This document shows positions 44,185 through 51,706 of a stretch of 61,123 nt of DNA, piece by piece. How positions within the stretch are numbered: position 1 is the first letter of the stretch; each line of letters starts with the position of its first letter. This DNA is from Acidobacteriota bacterium (GTDB taxonomy: Bacteria > Acidobacteriota > Blastocatellia > Pyrinomonadales > Pyrinomonadaceae), in contig RFGC01000041.1 in the NCBI GenBank assembly GCA_003697135.1, positions 1 through 61,123 on the forward strand. Reading direction: 5' to 3'. The notes below the pieces were generated by a model, which was given only the letters and a program-made list of their open reading frames with translations, was not told the origin of the DNA and did not search any database. The position numbers and the translations under genes were made by a program.

Positions 44185-44637
44185 ATGAAAGTAGCCATAG
44201 GCGCTGATCATGCAGGATTTGAAGTCAAAGAAAAGATAAAAAAGCTCCTTGAAGAAATGCAAATTCCCTACGAAGACGTAGGGACCAATTCGACTGAGCC
44301 TGTTGACTATCCTGATTTTGGTGCAAAAGTTGGCCAGAAAGTAGCTTCAGGAGAAGCTGATCAAGGCATAGTTGTTTGTGGTTCGGGAATAGGCATTGCA
44401 ATTGCCGCAAATAAGATCAAAGGAATCAGAGCCGCTCAAGCGTGGAATGAAGAAACAGCGCGTTTAGCTCGCCAGCACAATAACGCAAACGTTCTTGCAA
44501 TCGGTGCAAGGGTTTTACCTGAAGAAGAAATTCCGAAAATCGTTCGTGCATGGTTTAGTGCCGATTTTGAAGGTGGAAGACACGAAAGAAGAGTTGAAAA
44601 AATCAAAGCATTGGAAAGCGAGGACAAAGCGCAATGA
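44185..44637 (+). CDS. rpiB: Ribose-5-phosphate isomerase B
   Basis: 150 residues. Interconverts ribose 5-phosphate and ribulose 5-phosphate. [32 protein letters not shown], and [22 protein letters not shown] with the catalytic Cys of the RpiB/LacAB family; [13 protein letters not shown] follows. Family length. Its TGA overlaps the ATG of glyA (ATGA, 4 bases), a pairing seen in other bacteria and consistent with translational coupling. Confidence 0.95.
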   Translation: MKVAIGADHAGFEVKEKIKKLLEEMQIPYEDVGTNSTEPVDYPDFGAKVGQKVASGEADQGIVVCGSGIGIAIAANKIKGIRAAQAWNEETARLARQHNNANVLAIGARVLPEEEIPKIVRAWFSADFEGGRHERRVEKIKALESEDKAQ

Positions 44638-45932
44638 CAAATCTTTTTAATGCTCCACTAGAAGAAGTTGACCCAATTATAAGCCAAGCCATTGATGACG
44701 AAGTTAGAAGGCAAACAAACGGACTTGAGCTAATTGCTTCAGAAAACTTCGTTTCTGAAGCAGTTCTTCAAGCAATGGGTTCGGTATTTACGAACAAATA
44801 TGCCGAAGGTTATCCGGGAAGGCGATATTATGGCGGCTGTGAGTTCGTTGATATTGTCGAACAAACTGCCATAGATCGAGCCAAAAAACTCTTCAACGCT
44901 GAACATGCGAATGTTCAACCTCACTCCGGCGCTCAGGCGAATATGGCGGTCTTCTTAGCATCGCTTCAACACGGTGACACAATTCTGGGCATGAATCTTT
45001 CTCATGGCGGCCATTTAACGCATGGACACCCTTTGAATTTCTCCGGAATCAACTACAAAGTCGTAACCTACGGAGTTCACCCGGAAACTGAACAGATAGA
45101 CTATGAGCAATTGAGAGTTTTAGCTGAAGAACACAAACCAAAACTTATAATTTGCGGAGCTTCTGCATATCCACGCATAATTGATTTCCAGAAAATAAGC
45201 GAAATAGCTTCTTCTGTCGGTGCAAAAGTGCTTGCTGATATTGCGCATATTGCGGGACTTGTTGCTGCTGGGCTTCACCCTTCACCGATACCCTACTGTG
45301 AATTCGTCACCACGACAACCCACAAAACACTGCGAGGTCCGCGCGGCGGTTTGATTTTATGCCGTGAAGAGTTTGCAAAGGATATTGACAAGGCAGTTTT
45401 TCCGGGTGTTCAAGGTGGACCTCTAGTTCACATAATAGCGGCAAAAGCCGTTGCATTCGGCGAAGCTCTGCGAGAAGATTTTAAGGAATATCAAAAACAA
45501 ATCGTAGCTAATGCAAAGGCTCTTGCTGAGGAACTCTCGAATCAAGGATTGCGTCTGGTTTCCGGTGGAACGGATAATCATCTTTTGCTAGTTGATGTTT
45601 TCCTTAACGGAAAAGGCATCACAGGCAAGGAGGCTGAAAAAGCGCTGGAAGAAGTTAATATAACGGTCAACAAAAACACGATTCCGTTTGATCCTAACAA
45701 ACCAATGATTGCTTCCGGCATCAGATTAGGCACTCCTGCACTAACAACACGCGGAATGAAAGAACCACAAATGCGACAGATCGCTAGAATGATAGCCGAA
45801 GTTATCCGAGAGCCGAAATCCGAAGAGGTCAAAAACAAAGTAAGAAAGGAAGTTGCAGAGCTTTCAGCTCAATTCCCGCTTTATCCAAAACGCTACAAAG
45901 AGAAAAAAATCGAATCAATACGGGCAAGCTAA
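44634..45932 (+). CDS. glyA: Serine hydroxymethyltransferase
   Basis: 432 residues. PLP- and tetrahydrofolate-dependent interconversion of serine and glycine, the main one-carbon source. [68 protein letters not shown], the PLP Lys in [14 protein letters not shown], and [34 protein letters not shown]. Length typical. Overlaps rpiB by 4 bases. The 270 bases after it hold no gene or hairpin terminator that I can defend. Confidence 0.97.
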   Translation: MTNLFNAPLEEVDPIISQAIDDEVRRQTNGLELIASENFVSEAVLQAMGSVFTNKYAEGYPGRRYYGGCEFVDIVEQTAIDRAKKLFNAEHANVQPHSGAQANMAVFLASLQHGDTILGMNLSHGGHLTHGHPLNFSGINYKVVTYGVHPETEQIDYEQLRVLAEEHKPKLIICGASAYPRIIDFQKISEIASSVGAKVLADIAHIAGLVAAGLHPSPIPYCEFVTTTTHKTLRGPRGGLILCREEFAKDIDKAVFPGVQGGPLVHIIAAKAVAFGEALREDFKEYQKQIVANAKALAEELSNQGLRLVSGGTDNHLLLVDVFLNGKGITGKEAEKALEEVNITVNKNTIPFDPNKPMIASGIRLGTPALTTRGMKEPQMRQIARMIAEVIREPKSEEVKNKVRKEVAELSAQFPLYPKRYKEKKIESIRAS

Positions 45933-46203
45933 ACCTCGAAAATCCAAAGAGTTCATAGCTGGCCGTGCAAAAACTAAATCAGCAAACTGAGCGGATTTGA
46001 AACTGATGCCCAAAAAATCTTTCACCAAAAAGAACGTTTTATCATCTCAAGCGACTTTGCGTTGTCATTAGATAGCCATAGATTCAAAGTTCTACAAGCT
46101 TCTAGCGTTGCTTCAAACATCGAACAAAAAACTTTAGATCAACACATTTCGAGCATTAAACAAATCTTTTCGCATAAAAACCACAAAAAAGCTTCACCTT
46201 AGC

Positions 46204-46234
46204 TTGACAATCGTTAGAATTAGAATTATTCTAA
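46204..46234 (+). promoter_or_regulatory. perR promoter with overlapping PerR box
   Basis: TTGACA (46204-46209), 17-base spacer, TATTCT (46227-46232). TTAGAATTATTCTAA (46220-46234) is a perfect 7-1-7 inverted repeat that matches the Fur/PerR box and covers the -10 element, so bound PerR would block its own transcription. The ATG of perR is 17 bases downstream. Confidence 0.85.
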
Positions 46235-46251
46235 TTACAGATTCGGTGAAA

Positions 46252-46644
46252 ATGGCACAGGTAGCGCAGAAAAATTTGACGAAGCAAAGAGCGGTTGTCC
46301 TGCAAGTTATTCGGCAAGCGGAACAGCATCTGACGGCTAATGAGGTTTATGACAGGGCAAAGCAACTCTTGCCTACCATAAGCTTTGCAACTGTCTATAA
46401 CTCATTAAGATTCTTGAAAGATGCTGGATACATTGCCGAGATAGAGTTTGCAGGAAGTGCAAGCCGATTTGATAAAAGAGTAGAACGCCATGATCATGCT
46501 CTTTGTGTAAAGTGTGGGAAACTTATTGATATTGATTTAGAAATACCACAAGAGCTTGTTCAGACGGCGGCTATTCTTTCAAATTTCAGACCTGATTCAA
46601 TAGAAATAACTCTGCGCGGCTTGTGTCCAGATTGCACCGAGTAA
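46252..46644 (+). CDS. perR: Fur-family peroxide-stress regulator, PerR type
   Basis: 130 residues. Winged-helix N-terminal part (KNLTKQRAVVLQVIRQAEQHLTANEVYDRAKQ, ISFATVYNSLRFLKDAG) and C-terminal dimer domain. Structural Zn site from two CxxC pairs: CVKC (about residue 85) and CPDC at the end. Regulatory-metal residues H-D-H in RHDHALC, and Asp in ASRFD, the residue that separates PerR (Asp) from Fur (Glu). ATG 46252 is used; the longer frame from 46204 would start inside the promoter. It is autoregulated through the box at 46220 and stands 37 bases before a peroxiredoxin gene, which supports peroxide sensing by metal-catalysed His oxidation. Confidence 0.9.
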   Translation: MAQVAQKNLTKQRAVVLQVIRQAEQHLTANEVYDRAKQLLPTISFATVYNSLRFLKDAGYIAEIEFAGSASRFDKRVERHDHALCVKCGKLIDIDLEIPQELVQTAAILSNFRPDSIEITLRGLCPDCTE

Positions 46645-46681
46645 ATCAAACCAAAATCCAAAAAATCACAAGGAGGAAAAT

Positions 46682-47269
46682 ATGTCAACAAAAACGGTTA
46701 CAGTCGCGGAAACACGACCTGAGATTCAATTTGCAAAAGTTGGCCAACCGGCACCAGATTTCGATCTACCTTCAACCAAAAACCTAGAAACTCTGGCTGA
46801 AAACGTAAAGCTTTCAGATTATAAGGGCAAATGGTTAATCCTGCTATTTTACCCGCTTGATTTTACGTTTGTTTGTCCTACCGAATTGACAGCGTTTTCA
46901 GACAGAATTGATGAAATACGCGGTGTCGGTGCAGAAGTTATAGGAATTTCAACCGATTCTGTTTTCTCGCATCGCGCTTGGCTAAAGACTCCACGCGAGC
47001 AAAACGGAATCGAAGGTTTGAAATTCCCATTGGCTTCCGATGTTGGTGGAAGACTTGCGGCTAAGTATAACATCTTGGTTGAAGACAAGATGGTTGCTTT
47101 GCGCGGTCTTTTCATCATTGACCCGGAAGGCATTCTTAGATACGCAGTCGTTCATGATTTGAACATCGGACGCTCCGTTGATGAAACACTGCGAGTTTTG
47201 CAAGCTCTGCAAACAGGCGGCTTGTGCGCAGCTGACTGGAAACCCGGTCAGGAAACTCTGAAGGTCTAA
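46682..47269 (+). CDS. 2-Cys peroxiredoxin (AhpC/Prx1 class)
   Basis: 195 residues. Reduces hydrogen peroxide and organic peroxides. Peroxidatic Cys in FYPLDFTFVCPTELTAFSD (about residue 62, with the PxxxTxxC context), the conserved Arg in the second half (LRGLFIIDPEG), and resolving Cys in GGLCAADWKPG near residue 184. ISTDSVFSHRAWLKTPREQNGI matches the Prx1 family. AAGGAGG ribosome site 6-7 bases before ATG 46682. Likely co-transcribed with perR, ending at the hairpin at 47279, and so derepressed by peroxide. Confidence 0.93.
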   Translation: MSTKTVTVAETRPEIQFAKVGQPAPDFDLPSTKNLETLAENVKLSDYKGKWLILLFYPLDFTFVCPTELTAFSDRIDEIRGVGAEVIGISTDSVFSHRAWLKTPREQNGIEGLKFPLASDVGGRLAAKYNILVEDKMVALRGLFIIDPEGILRYAVVHDLNIGRSVDETLRVLQALQTGGLCAADWKPGQETLKV

Positions 47270-47278
47270 AAACCAAAA

Positions 47279-47316
47279 GTCAGGTAGGATTTCCTCCTAC
47301 CTGACCGTTTCTTTTT
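47279..47316 (+). terminator. Rho-independent terminator after the peroxiredoxin gene
   Basis: GTCAGGTAGG (47279-47288) pairs perfectly with CCTACCTGAC (47296-47305) around ATTTCCT; CGTTTCTTTTT follows. It lies 10 bases after the stop. The T tract runs directly into the GGAGG ribosome site of the next gene, so readthrough would be attenuated rather than separate. Confidence 0.88.
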
Positions 47317-47329
47317 GGAGGAAAAGTTT

Positions 47330-47806
47330 ATGATGAGAATAGGAGATAAAATCCCTTCATTTAATGGTGCAACTCAATGGCTTAACACATCGGAAGATTT
47401 CCGAATTGAAGATCATCTGCAAGGCTCACCTACTCTGGTTTACTTCTGGGCGGTGAGTTGCGGTATCTGTAAAGAAAATCTTCCTAAACTCAAGGAACTG
47501 AAAGAAAAATATGAAAAACAAGGACTAAAGTTTGTGGCTGTTCACATGCCACGCTATGAGGCAGATACTGATATTGAAAAGGTTCTGCAAATTATAAAGG
47601 AATTTTCGATAGATGATGTTTGCGCGATTGACAATCTCCACAAACTTCGCGAAGCATTCCGCAACGAACAGGGCTGGGTTCCGGTCTATTACCTGTTCGA
47701 TGCTGAAGGCAAACTCAAAACAAGAGCGGCAGGTGAATACGGCATCGGCATCATAACGTCCACATTAGAGAAAATGTTCCCAGAAGCAAAACAAGCCAGC
47801 GCTTGA
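47330..47806 (+). CDS. Cytoplasmic thioredoxin-like (TlpA/redoxin) protein
   Basis: 158 residues. Thioredoxin fold of the TlpA/ResA type: TLVYFWAVSCGICKENLPKLKELKEKYEKQGLKFVAVH with active site C-G-I-C, then GWVPVYYLFDAEGKL with the cis-Pro position. There is no signal peptide, so unlike most TlpA proteins it should act in the cytoplasm, perhaps reducing the upstream peroxiredoxin. Start at ATG 47330 (GGAGG at 47317-47321, 8 bases upstream); a second ATG follows directly. The longer TTG frame at 47315 falls in the terminator. Confidence 0.85.
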   Translation: MMRIGDKIPSFNGATQWLNTSEDFRIEDHLQGSPTLVYFWAVSCGICKENLPKLKELKEKYEKQGLKFVAVHMPRYEADTDIEKVLQIIKEFSIDDVCAIDNLHKLREAFRNEQGWVPVYYLFDAEGKLKTRAAGEYGIGIITSTLEKMFPEAKQASA

Positions 47807-47980
47807 TTGAGAATCTTCTTCTTGCAAAACTTCGGTTCCAGCTTTTGGTTTGCTATTTCGCCGCTCTACACTAACAAAGCCTGAGTTCTTTTCTGAAATA
47901 AAGCATCTTTGGTAAATATCTTAGGCAAACGCCGAAAGTTGGAACCGAAAAAAAACACCCTAACCAAATATCCCACAAAA

Positions 47981-48126
47981 CGTTATCAGACCCAACCCAT
48001 TTCATAACACGGTTGATGCCACCAAAAGCCACAGCATTCTCTAACCTAACGTCATCAGACGCAGATAAATCTTTCCCCATTCCTTAACAATTTTCAAAAT
48101 GCAGATTAGTGTTCGTTATCAGACGC
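47981..48126 (+). repeat. Interspersed element CGTTATCAGACGC, three copies, in the 47807-48247 gap
   Basis: Copies at 47981-47993 (CGTTATCAGACCC), 48050-48062 (CGTCATCAGACGC) and 48114-48126 (exact), spaced 69 and 64 bases start to start. CCTAAC occurs shortly upstream of the first two. The last copy continues GTGTT, as does the copy at 55997. Apart from these, the 441-base gap shows a TATAAT at 48179-48184 that may serve the next gene, without a convincing -35 box. Confidence 0.85.
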
Positions 48127-48247
48127 GTGTTATAGACAATTAACATTGAGATCTTGCCTGACTTTAGTATTATGGCGCTATAATAGCTTTGAAGGTTTTA
48201 CAAAAGCAAATGGGTTTTTAGAGAGCTTTTAGCAAAGAAAGCCGAAG

Positions 48248-49705
48248 ATGATAAAAAGCCTGTCATCTCAGACTTTGAGAATTATTTACTTTCTTTTGGT
48301 TATTTCTCTTCTGAGTCTTCAAACAAGCTGTTTGTTGTTTCCAAAGAAAGTGCCGCCTTTAGACGTAATCTTTGCCAAATCCGATAAAACTCCTGGCAAA
48401 CGCCCGATAATAATAATCCCCGGTATTTTAGGAACAGAGCTTATTAACAAGCAAACTGAAGAGAAGGCTTGGTTTAATCGTTCAGTTGCCGAGACTGATT
48501 CGCTTGCACTCCCGATCTCACCTAAACTAGAAGAAAACACTGATTCGTTGATTCCAACTCGAATTGTAGAAAGAGCAAAAGTGTTTCGCTTCTTCCCAGA
48601 AATTGAAATTTACGATGCTTTGATAAAAGCAATTGAAACTTACGGAGGCTATAGGGAAGGCGATTGGGACAACCCGCCAAAAGATGGCTTCCAAGACACT
48701 TACTACATTTTTGCATACGATTGGCGCAGAGATAATGTCGAAAATGCACGCTTGCTTATAAGAAAAATTGAAAAACTAAAAGAAAAGCTTGGCAAAGCAG
48801 ATTTGAAATTTAATGTTCTAGCTCATTCAATGGGCGGGCTGATAGTGAGATACGCCGCAATGTATGGCGACAAAGATTTGCCACAAAGGATTGAGGATAT
48901 AAATCCAAATTGGGCTGGTGCAAAGCATTTCAACAAAATTTTCATGTTTGGAACACCTAACAAAGGCTCGATGTCCGCATTCGTGGGGCTTCTCGAAGGA
49001 TACTCCGTTAAAACCTTGACTGGAAAAATCGAGTTTCCAAACCTATCGCCAGAAGTTCTATTTACCTTCCCTGCCGTGTTCCAACTAATGCCCGCTCCTG
49101 ACAACGCAAAGTTCTATGATGAAGATTTACAGCCCTTGAAAATTGACCTTTACAACCCTGCAACTTGGAAAGAATACGGCTGGAGCGTTTTATCGAACCA
49201 CAAAGCACTGAAAAGACTAAATGAAAACAGTGAAAACACGGAAGACCAAATGAAAGAAATTAACGATTATTTAGAAGTTGTGCTTCGTCGTGCTTTCATG
49301 TTTCACAAAGCTCTAGATGCAGAAACCTCTCCTCCGCCTAACCTGTTGTTTTTTGTTTTCGGAAGTGACTGCTCGAAAACACTCGACGGTGTGATTATCA
49401 GAAAGAACAAGAAAAACGGTAAACCTTTCGTTTTTTATAGAACCAAAGGCTACAAGACATCAGACGGAAAAAAGATAAAGTCAGAGGAAATTAAAAAATT
49501 GCTTTTCTTGCCCGGTGATGGACGCGTCACTCGTCAATCATTACTCGCACAAAACTTATTCGGTAACCCTCCTGCAAGGCGTTTTGCTCCAAATTTCATA
49601 AATTTTTTTTGTGAAGAACACGGCGATTTAGTCAACAACAAAATCGCTCAAAATAACTTTTTGACAGCCTTACTATTTGAGAGACTAGAGGAATCCGGTT
49701 TCTAA
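48248..49705 (+). CDS. Lipoprotein alpha/beta hydrolase of the lecithin:cholesterol acyltransferase (LCAT) family
   Basis: 485 residues. Signal peptide with lipobox LQTSC (lipidated Cys near residue 28), so it is a lipoprotein, consistent with lnt in the window. The LCAT domain: RPIIIIPGILGTEL, DTYYIFAYDWRRDNVENA, nucleophile in VLAHSMGGLIVRYAA, MFGTPNKGSM. Probable Asp in PGDGRVTRQSLL and His in CEEHGDLVNN complete the triad. Such enzymes act as phospholipases or acyltransferases; the substrate is not evident. No strong ribosome site before ATG 48248. Confidence 0.88.
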   Translation: MIKSLSSQTLRIIYFLLVISLLSLQTSCLLFPKKVPPLDVIFAKSDKTPGKRPIIIIPGILGTELINKQTEEKAWFNRSVAETDSLALPISPKLEENTDSLIPTRIVERAKVFRFFPEIEIYDALIKAIETYGGYREGDWDNPPKDGFQDTYYIFAYDWRRDNVENARLLIRKIEKLKEKLGKADLKFNVLAHSMGGLIVRYAAMYGDKDLPQRIEDINPNWAGAKHFNKIFMFGTPNKGSMSAFVGLLEGYSVKTLTGKIEFPNLSPEVLFTFPAVFQLMPAPDNAKFYDEDLQPLKIDLYNPATWKEYGWSVLSNHKALKRLNENSENTEDQMKEINDYLEVVLRRAFMFHKALDAETSPPPNLLFFVFGSDCSKTLDGVIIRKNKKNGKPFVFYRTKGYKTSDGKKIKSEEIKKLLFLPGDGRVTRQSLLAQNLFGNPPARRFAPNFINFFCEEHGDLVNNKIAQNNFLTALLFERLEESGF

Positions 49706-49760
49706 AAATAGCTGTGTCCGAAACGCATTCGGTTCTAACGCCAAAGTGCCATTGTTATTT

Positions 49761-50636
49761 CTATTCTCTCCTAACCCGCCAAGTGCCATATTGAGTGTTT
49801 GGCTGCAAGTAAGGATTCGAGGTAGTAGCTGTGTAGGAACCTTCCATGGAATTTTTCTTTATCCTTCCTTCCCAATAAATAGTTATATCGTTCTTACTGT
49901 CATAAGAGACAAATGAGATATTTTTTCCATCAGTGTAGCCAGAAATTATATTTCCAGACCCCAGTGCTGGTTTTGATACGTTAACCCGCCCACCTATGGT
50001 TGAACCATTCTGCGATATTCGTATTGACAAGCCTGTTGTTTGATTGAAAGTTAAATTCGTAGCACTGCCAACATACTTCCCTTCCAGTGAATTAGTCTCG
50101 TTCTTATCTTCGTCTTCAACCAGCTCTTTCTCGGTTTCGATAGTATCTACATCAGCCTTTTCTTCATTTGCTTCATTTTCAGCCTGCTCGACATCTGAAG
50201 AACGATCATCAGAAGAATTTTCATCTGACGCAGCCTCTTCTTGCTTTGAAACTTCCTCGTCCGCAAGCCGATCTTGAGTGTTATTGTCATCAGATAAACG
50301 GCTATTAGATGGCTGTTGTGCTTTTGGTTGCCGAGTGTTGGAAATTCCTGCTCCAGTTCCATCAGCGGTAGAAGCAAAATAAAAGAGCAAAGCTCCTACG
50401 CCGACTACAAACAAAAGAAAAACTGTAGCTAGAAACCCTACAAGCAGGATTATTTTTGTTTTATTACTTGTCTTACCAATAGAAGAACCAGAAGCATTCA
50501 AGCCTGAAACCACGGTCATTTGAGTTTCTTGAGATACCGCAGTTTGAGAACTTGAAAAAAGAGGTGTGCCATCATCAAGGCAGAAATTTATACCTTCATC
50601 GTAATAACTGCGACCACATTTCGGACACCGCTTCAT
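49761..50636 (-). CDS. Zinc-ribbon / single-TM protein with outer beta-rich domain
   Basis: 291 residues. Residues 1-27 repeat the Cys motif of the protein at 12253-13083 (CPKCGRSYYDEGINFCLDDGTPL; Cys 4, 7, 19). One membrane helix (about 58-88, IILLVGFLATVFLLFVVGVGALLF), a long acidic Asp/Glu/Ser linker (about 95-180, e.g. DENSSDDRSSDVEQAENE), and a beta-rich C-terminal domain (about 185-291, LEGKYVGSATNLTFNQTTGLSIRISQNG...GSYTATTSNPY) that looks like a small barrel. No family name is certain. Function unknown; presumably the ribbon is cytoplasmic and the barrel periplasmic. The 222-base gap upstream holds a decayed TTATCAGACAC element at 50761-50773. Confidence 0.7.
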   Translation of the reverse strand: MKRCPKCGRSYYDEGINFCLDDGTPLFSSSQTAVSQETQMTVVSGLNASGSSIGKTSNKTKIILLVGFLATVFLLFVVGVGALLFYFASTADGTGAGISNTRQPKAQQPSNSRLSDDNNTQDRLADEEVSKQEEAASDENSSDDRSSDVEQAENEANEEKADVDTIETEKELVEDEDKNETNSLEGKYVGSATNLTFNQTTGLSIRISQNGSTIGGRVNVSKPALGSGNIISGYTDGKNISFVSYDSKNDITIYWEGRIKKNSMEGSYTATTSNPYLQPNTQYGTWRVRRE

Positions 50637-50858
50637 AAAACTTCAGCCCTTCATCACCTTGAGCAATCTTCGCCAATTCACAGATTTTAACCAGATTCTA
50701 GACTTACCTCAAGATATTGTCAGAAATCTGCAAGAAAAGTGGCAAAAGAAAACCATGCATTTTTATCAGACACAATAGGTATAACCAGATTTCCACAATT
50801 CCAGTTTCCTCCATGATTACTACCTAGCTATTATCCTGCTTCGTCTTCCGCTTCAATA

Positions 50859-51509
50859 CTAAACCCCACGCGCATCGGCTCCCCAGATATATTTGTGAAT
50901 TTGCAAATTCAGCCGAACCTTCAGCCCGCTTTCTGCAACCGCTCTTGCTATTTCTAAAAGAGAAGACGCGCCCCAAACAGGTGAAATCAAAATTTCCTTT
51001 GCTCGATCCTGAAGTGAATAGTCTTCTATAACCTTCTTTGCAAACTCCCAATCTGCCAAATCCGCAACCACAAACTTAACTTCATCTTTGCTTTTATCGA
51101 GCAAGTATAAATTCTGCCAGTAGTTTCTTTCACTTTCCCCTGAACCGGGACATTTAACATCAAGTATTATCTTCGCTCTCTTATCCACCTTCTCGATTGA
51201 AAAATATCCGCCCGTTTCTAGCAACACTTCATAACCTCTGTCGCAAAGCTCCGAAATGAACGGAAAGACATTCTTTTGAGCCAAAGGCTCTCCGCCTGTG
51301 ATTTCAACTAGTTTGCAGTTGTATTTTTCAATTTCCTTGAAAATCTGCTCGAAAGTCATCCTTGTTCCGCCTGTAAAGGTGTATTCTGAATCACACCAAA
51401 CGCACCTCATCGGACATCCAGTCAAGCGAATAAAAGCACAAGGCCTTCCAACATGTGAAGATTCACCTTGTATGGAAAGAAAAATCTCTGTAACCCGCAA
51501 ATCCATCAT
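50859..51509 (-). CDS. queE: 7-carboxy-7-deazaguanine synthase (radical SAM)
   Basis: 216 residues. Makes the 7-deazaguanine core of queuosine from 6-carboxytetrahydropterin. EIFLSIQGESSHVGRPCAFIRLTGCPMRCVWCDSEYTF carries the cluster motif C-x3-C-x2-C, with ITGGEPLAQ and KCPGSGE further on; QueE is short because it has a reduced barrel. It stands alone; queC, queD and queF are not in the window. Two adjacent ATG codons (51509, 51506); no clear ribosome site. Confidence 0.93.
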   Translation of the reverse strand: MMDLRVTEIFLSIQGESSHVGRPCAFIRLTGCPMRCVWCDSEYTFTGGTRMTFEQIFKEIEKYNCKLVEITGGEPLAQKNVFPFISELCDRGYEVLLETGGYFSIEKVDKRAKIILDVKCPGSGESERNYWQNLYLLDKSKDEVKFVVADLADWEFAKKVIEDYSLQDRAKEILISPVWGASSLLEIARAVAESGLKVRLNLQIHKYIWGADARGV

Positions 51510-51595
51510 CAGCAAGTTGACATTATAGCCGATGAATAACCTTGATGCTTATTCAAGAAACTCTTATGAAAACCTCAAACTATCAATCCAAAATC

Positions 51596-51624
51596 TTGAC
51601 AAAAGTAGCGTAAGGCAATATTCT
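51596..51624 (+). promoter_or_regulatory. Probable sigma-70 promoter of the beta-helix protein gene
   Basis: TTGACA (51596-51601), 17-base spacer, TATTCT (51619-51624), the same -35/-10 pair as at perR. The start codon at 51707 is 83 bases downstream, leaving a leader of about 75 bases that may be regulatory. Confidence 0.6.
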
Positions 51625-51706
51625 CTTGATCAAAAGCATTAGGCAATCAATAACGCAGGCTGTTCGTTTGACTTTAGATTTTTCATCTCAGATTAGGGGG
51701 CTGGTT

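Noticed and set aside
45980-46203. Open frame of about 74 codons between glyA and perR (ends ...KNHKKASP)
   Set aside because: No ATG or GTG start and no ribosome site; only a CTG or ATC could begin it. Too weak to call, although its composition is protein-like.
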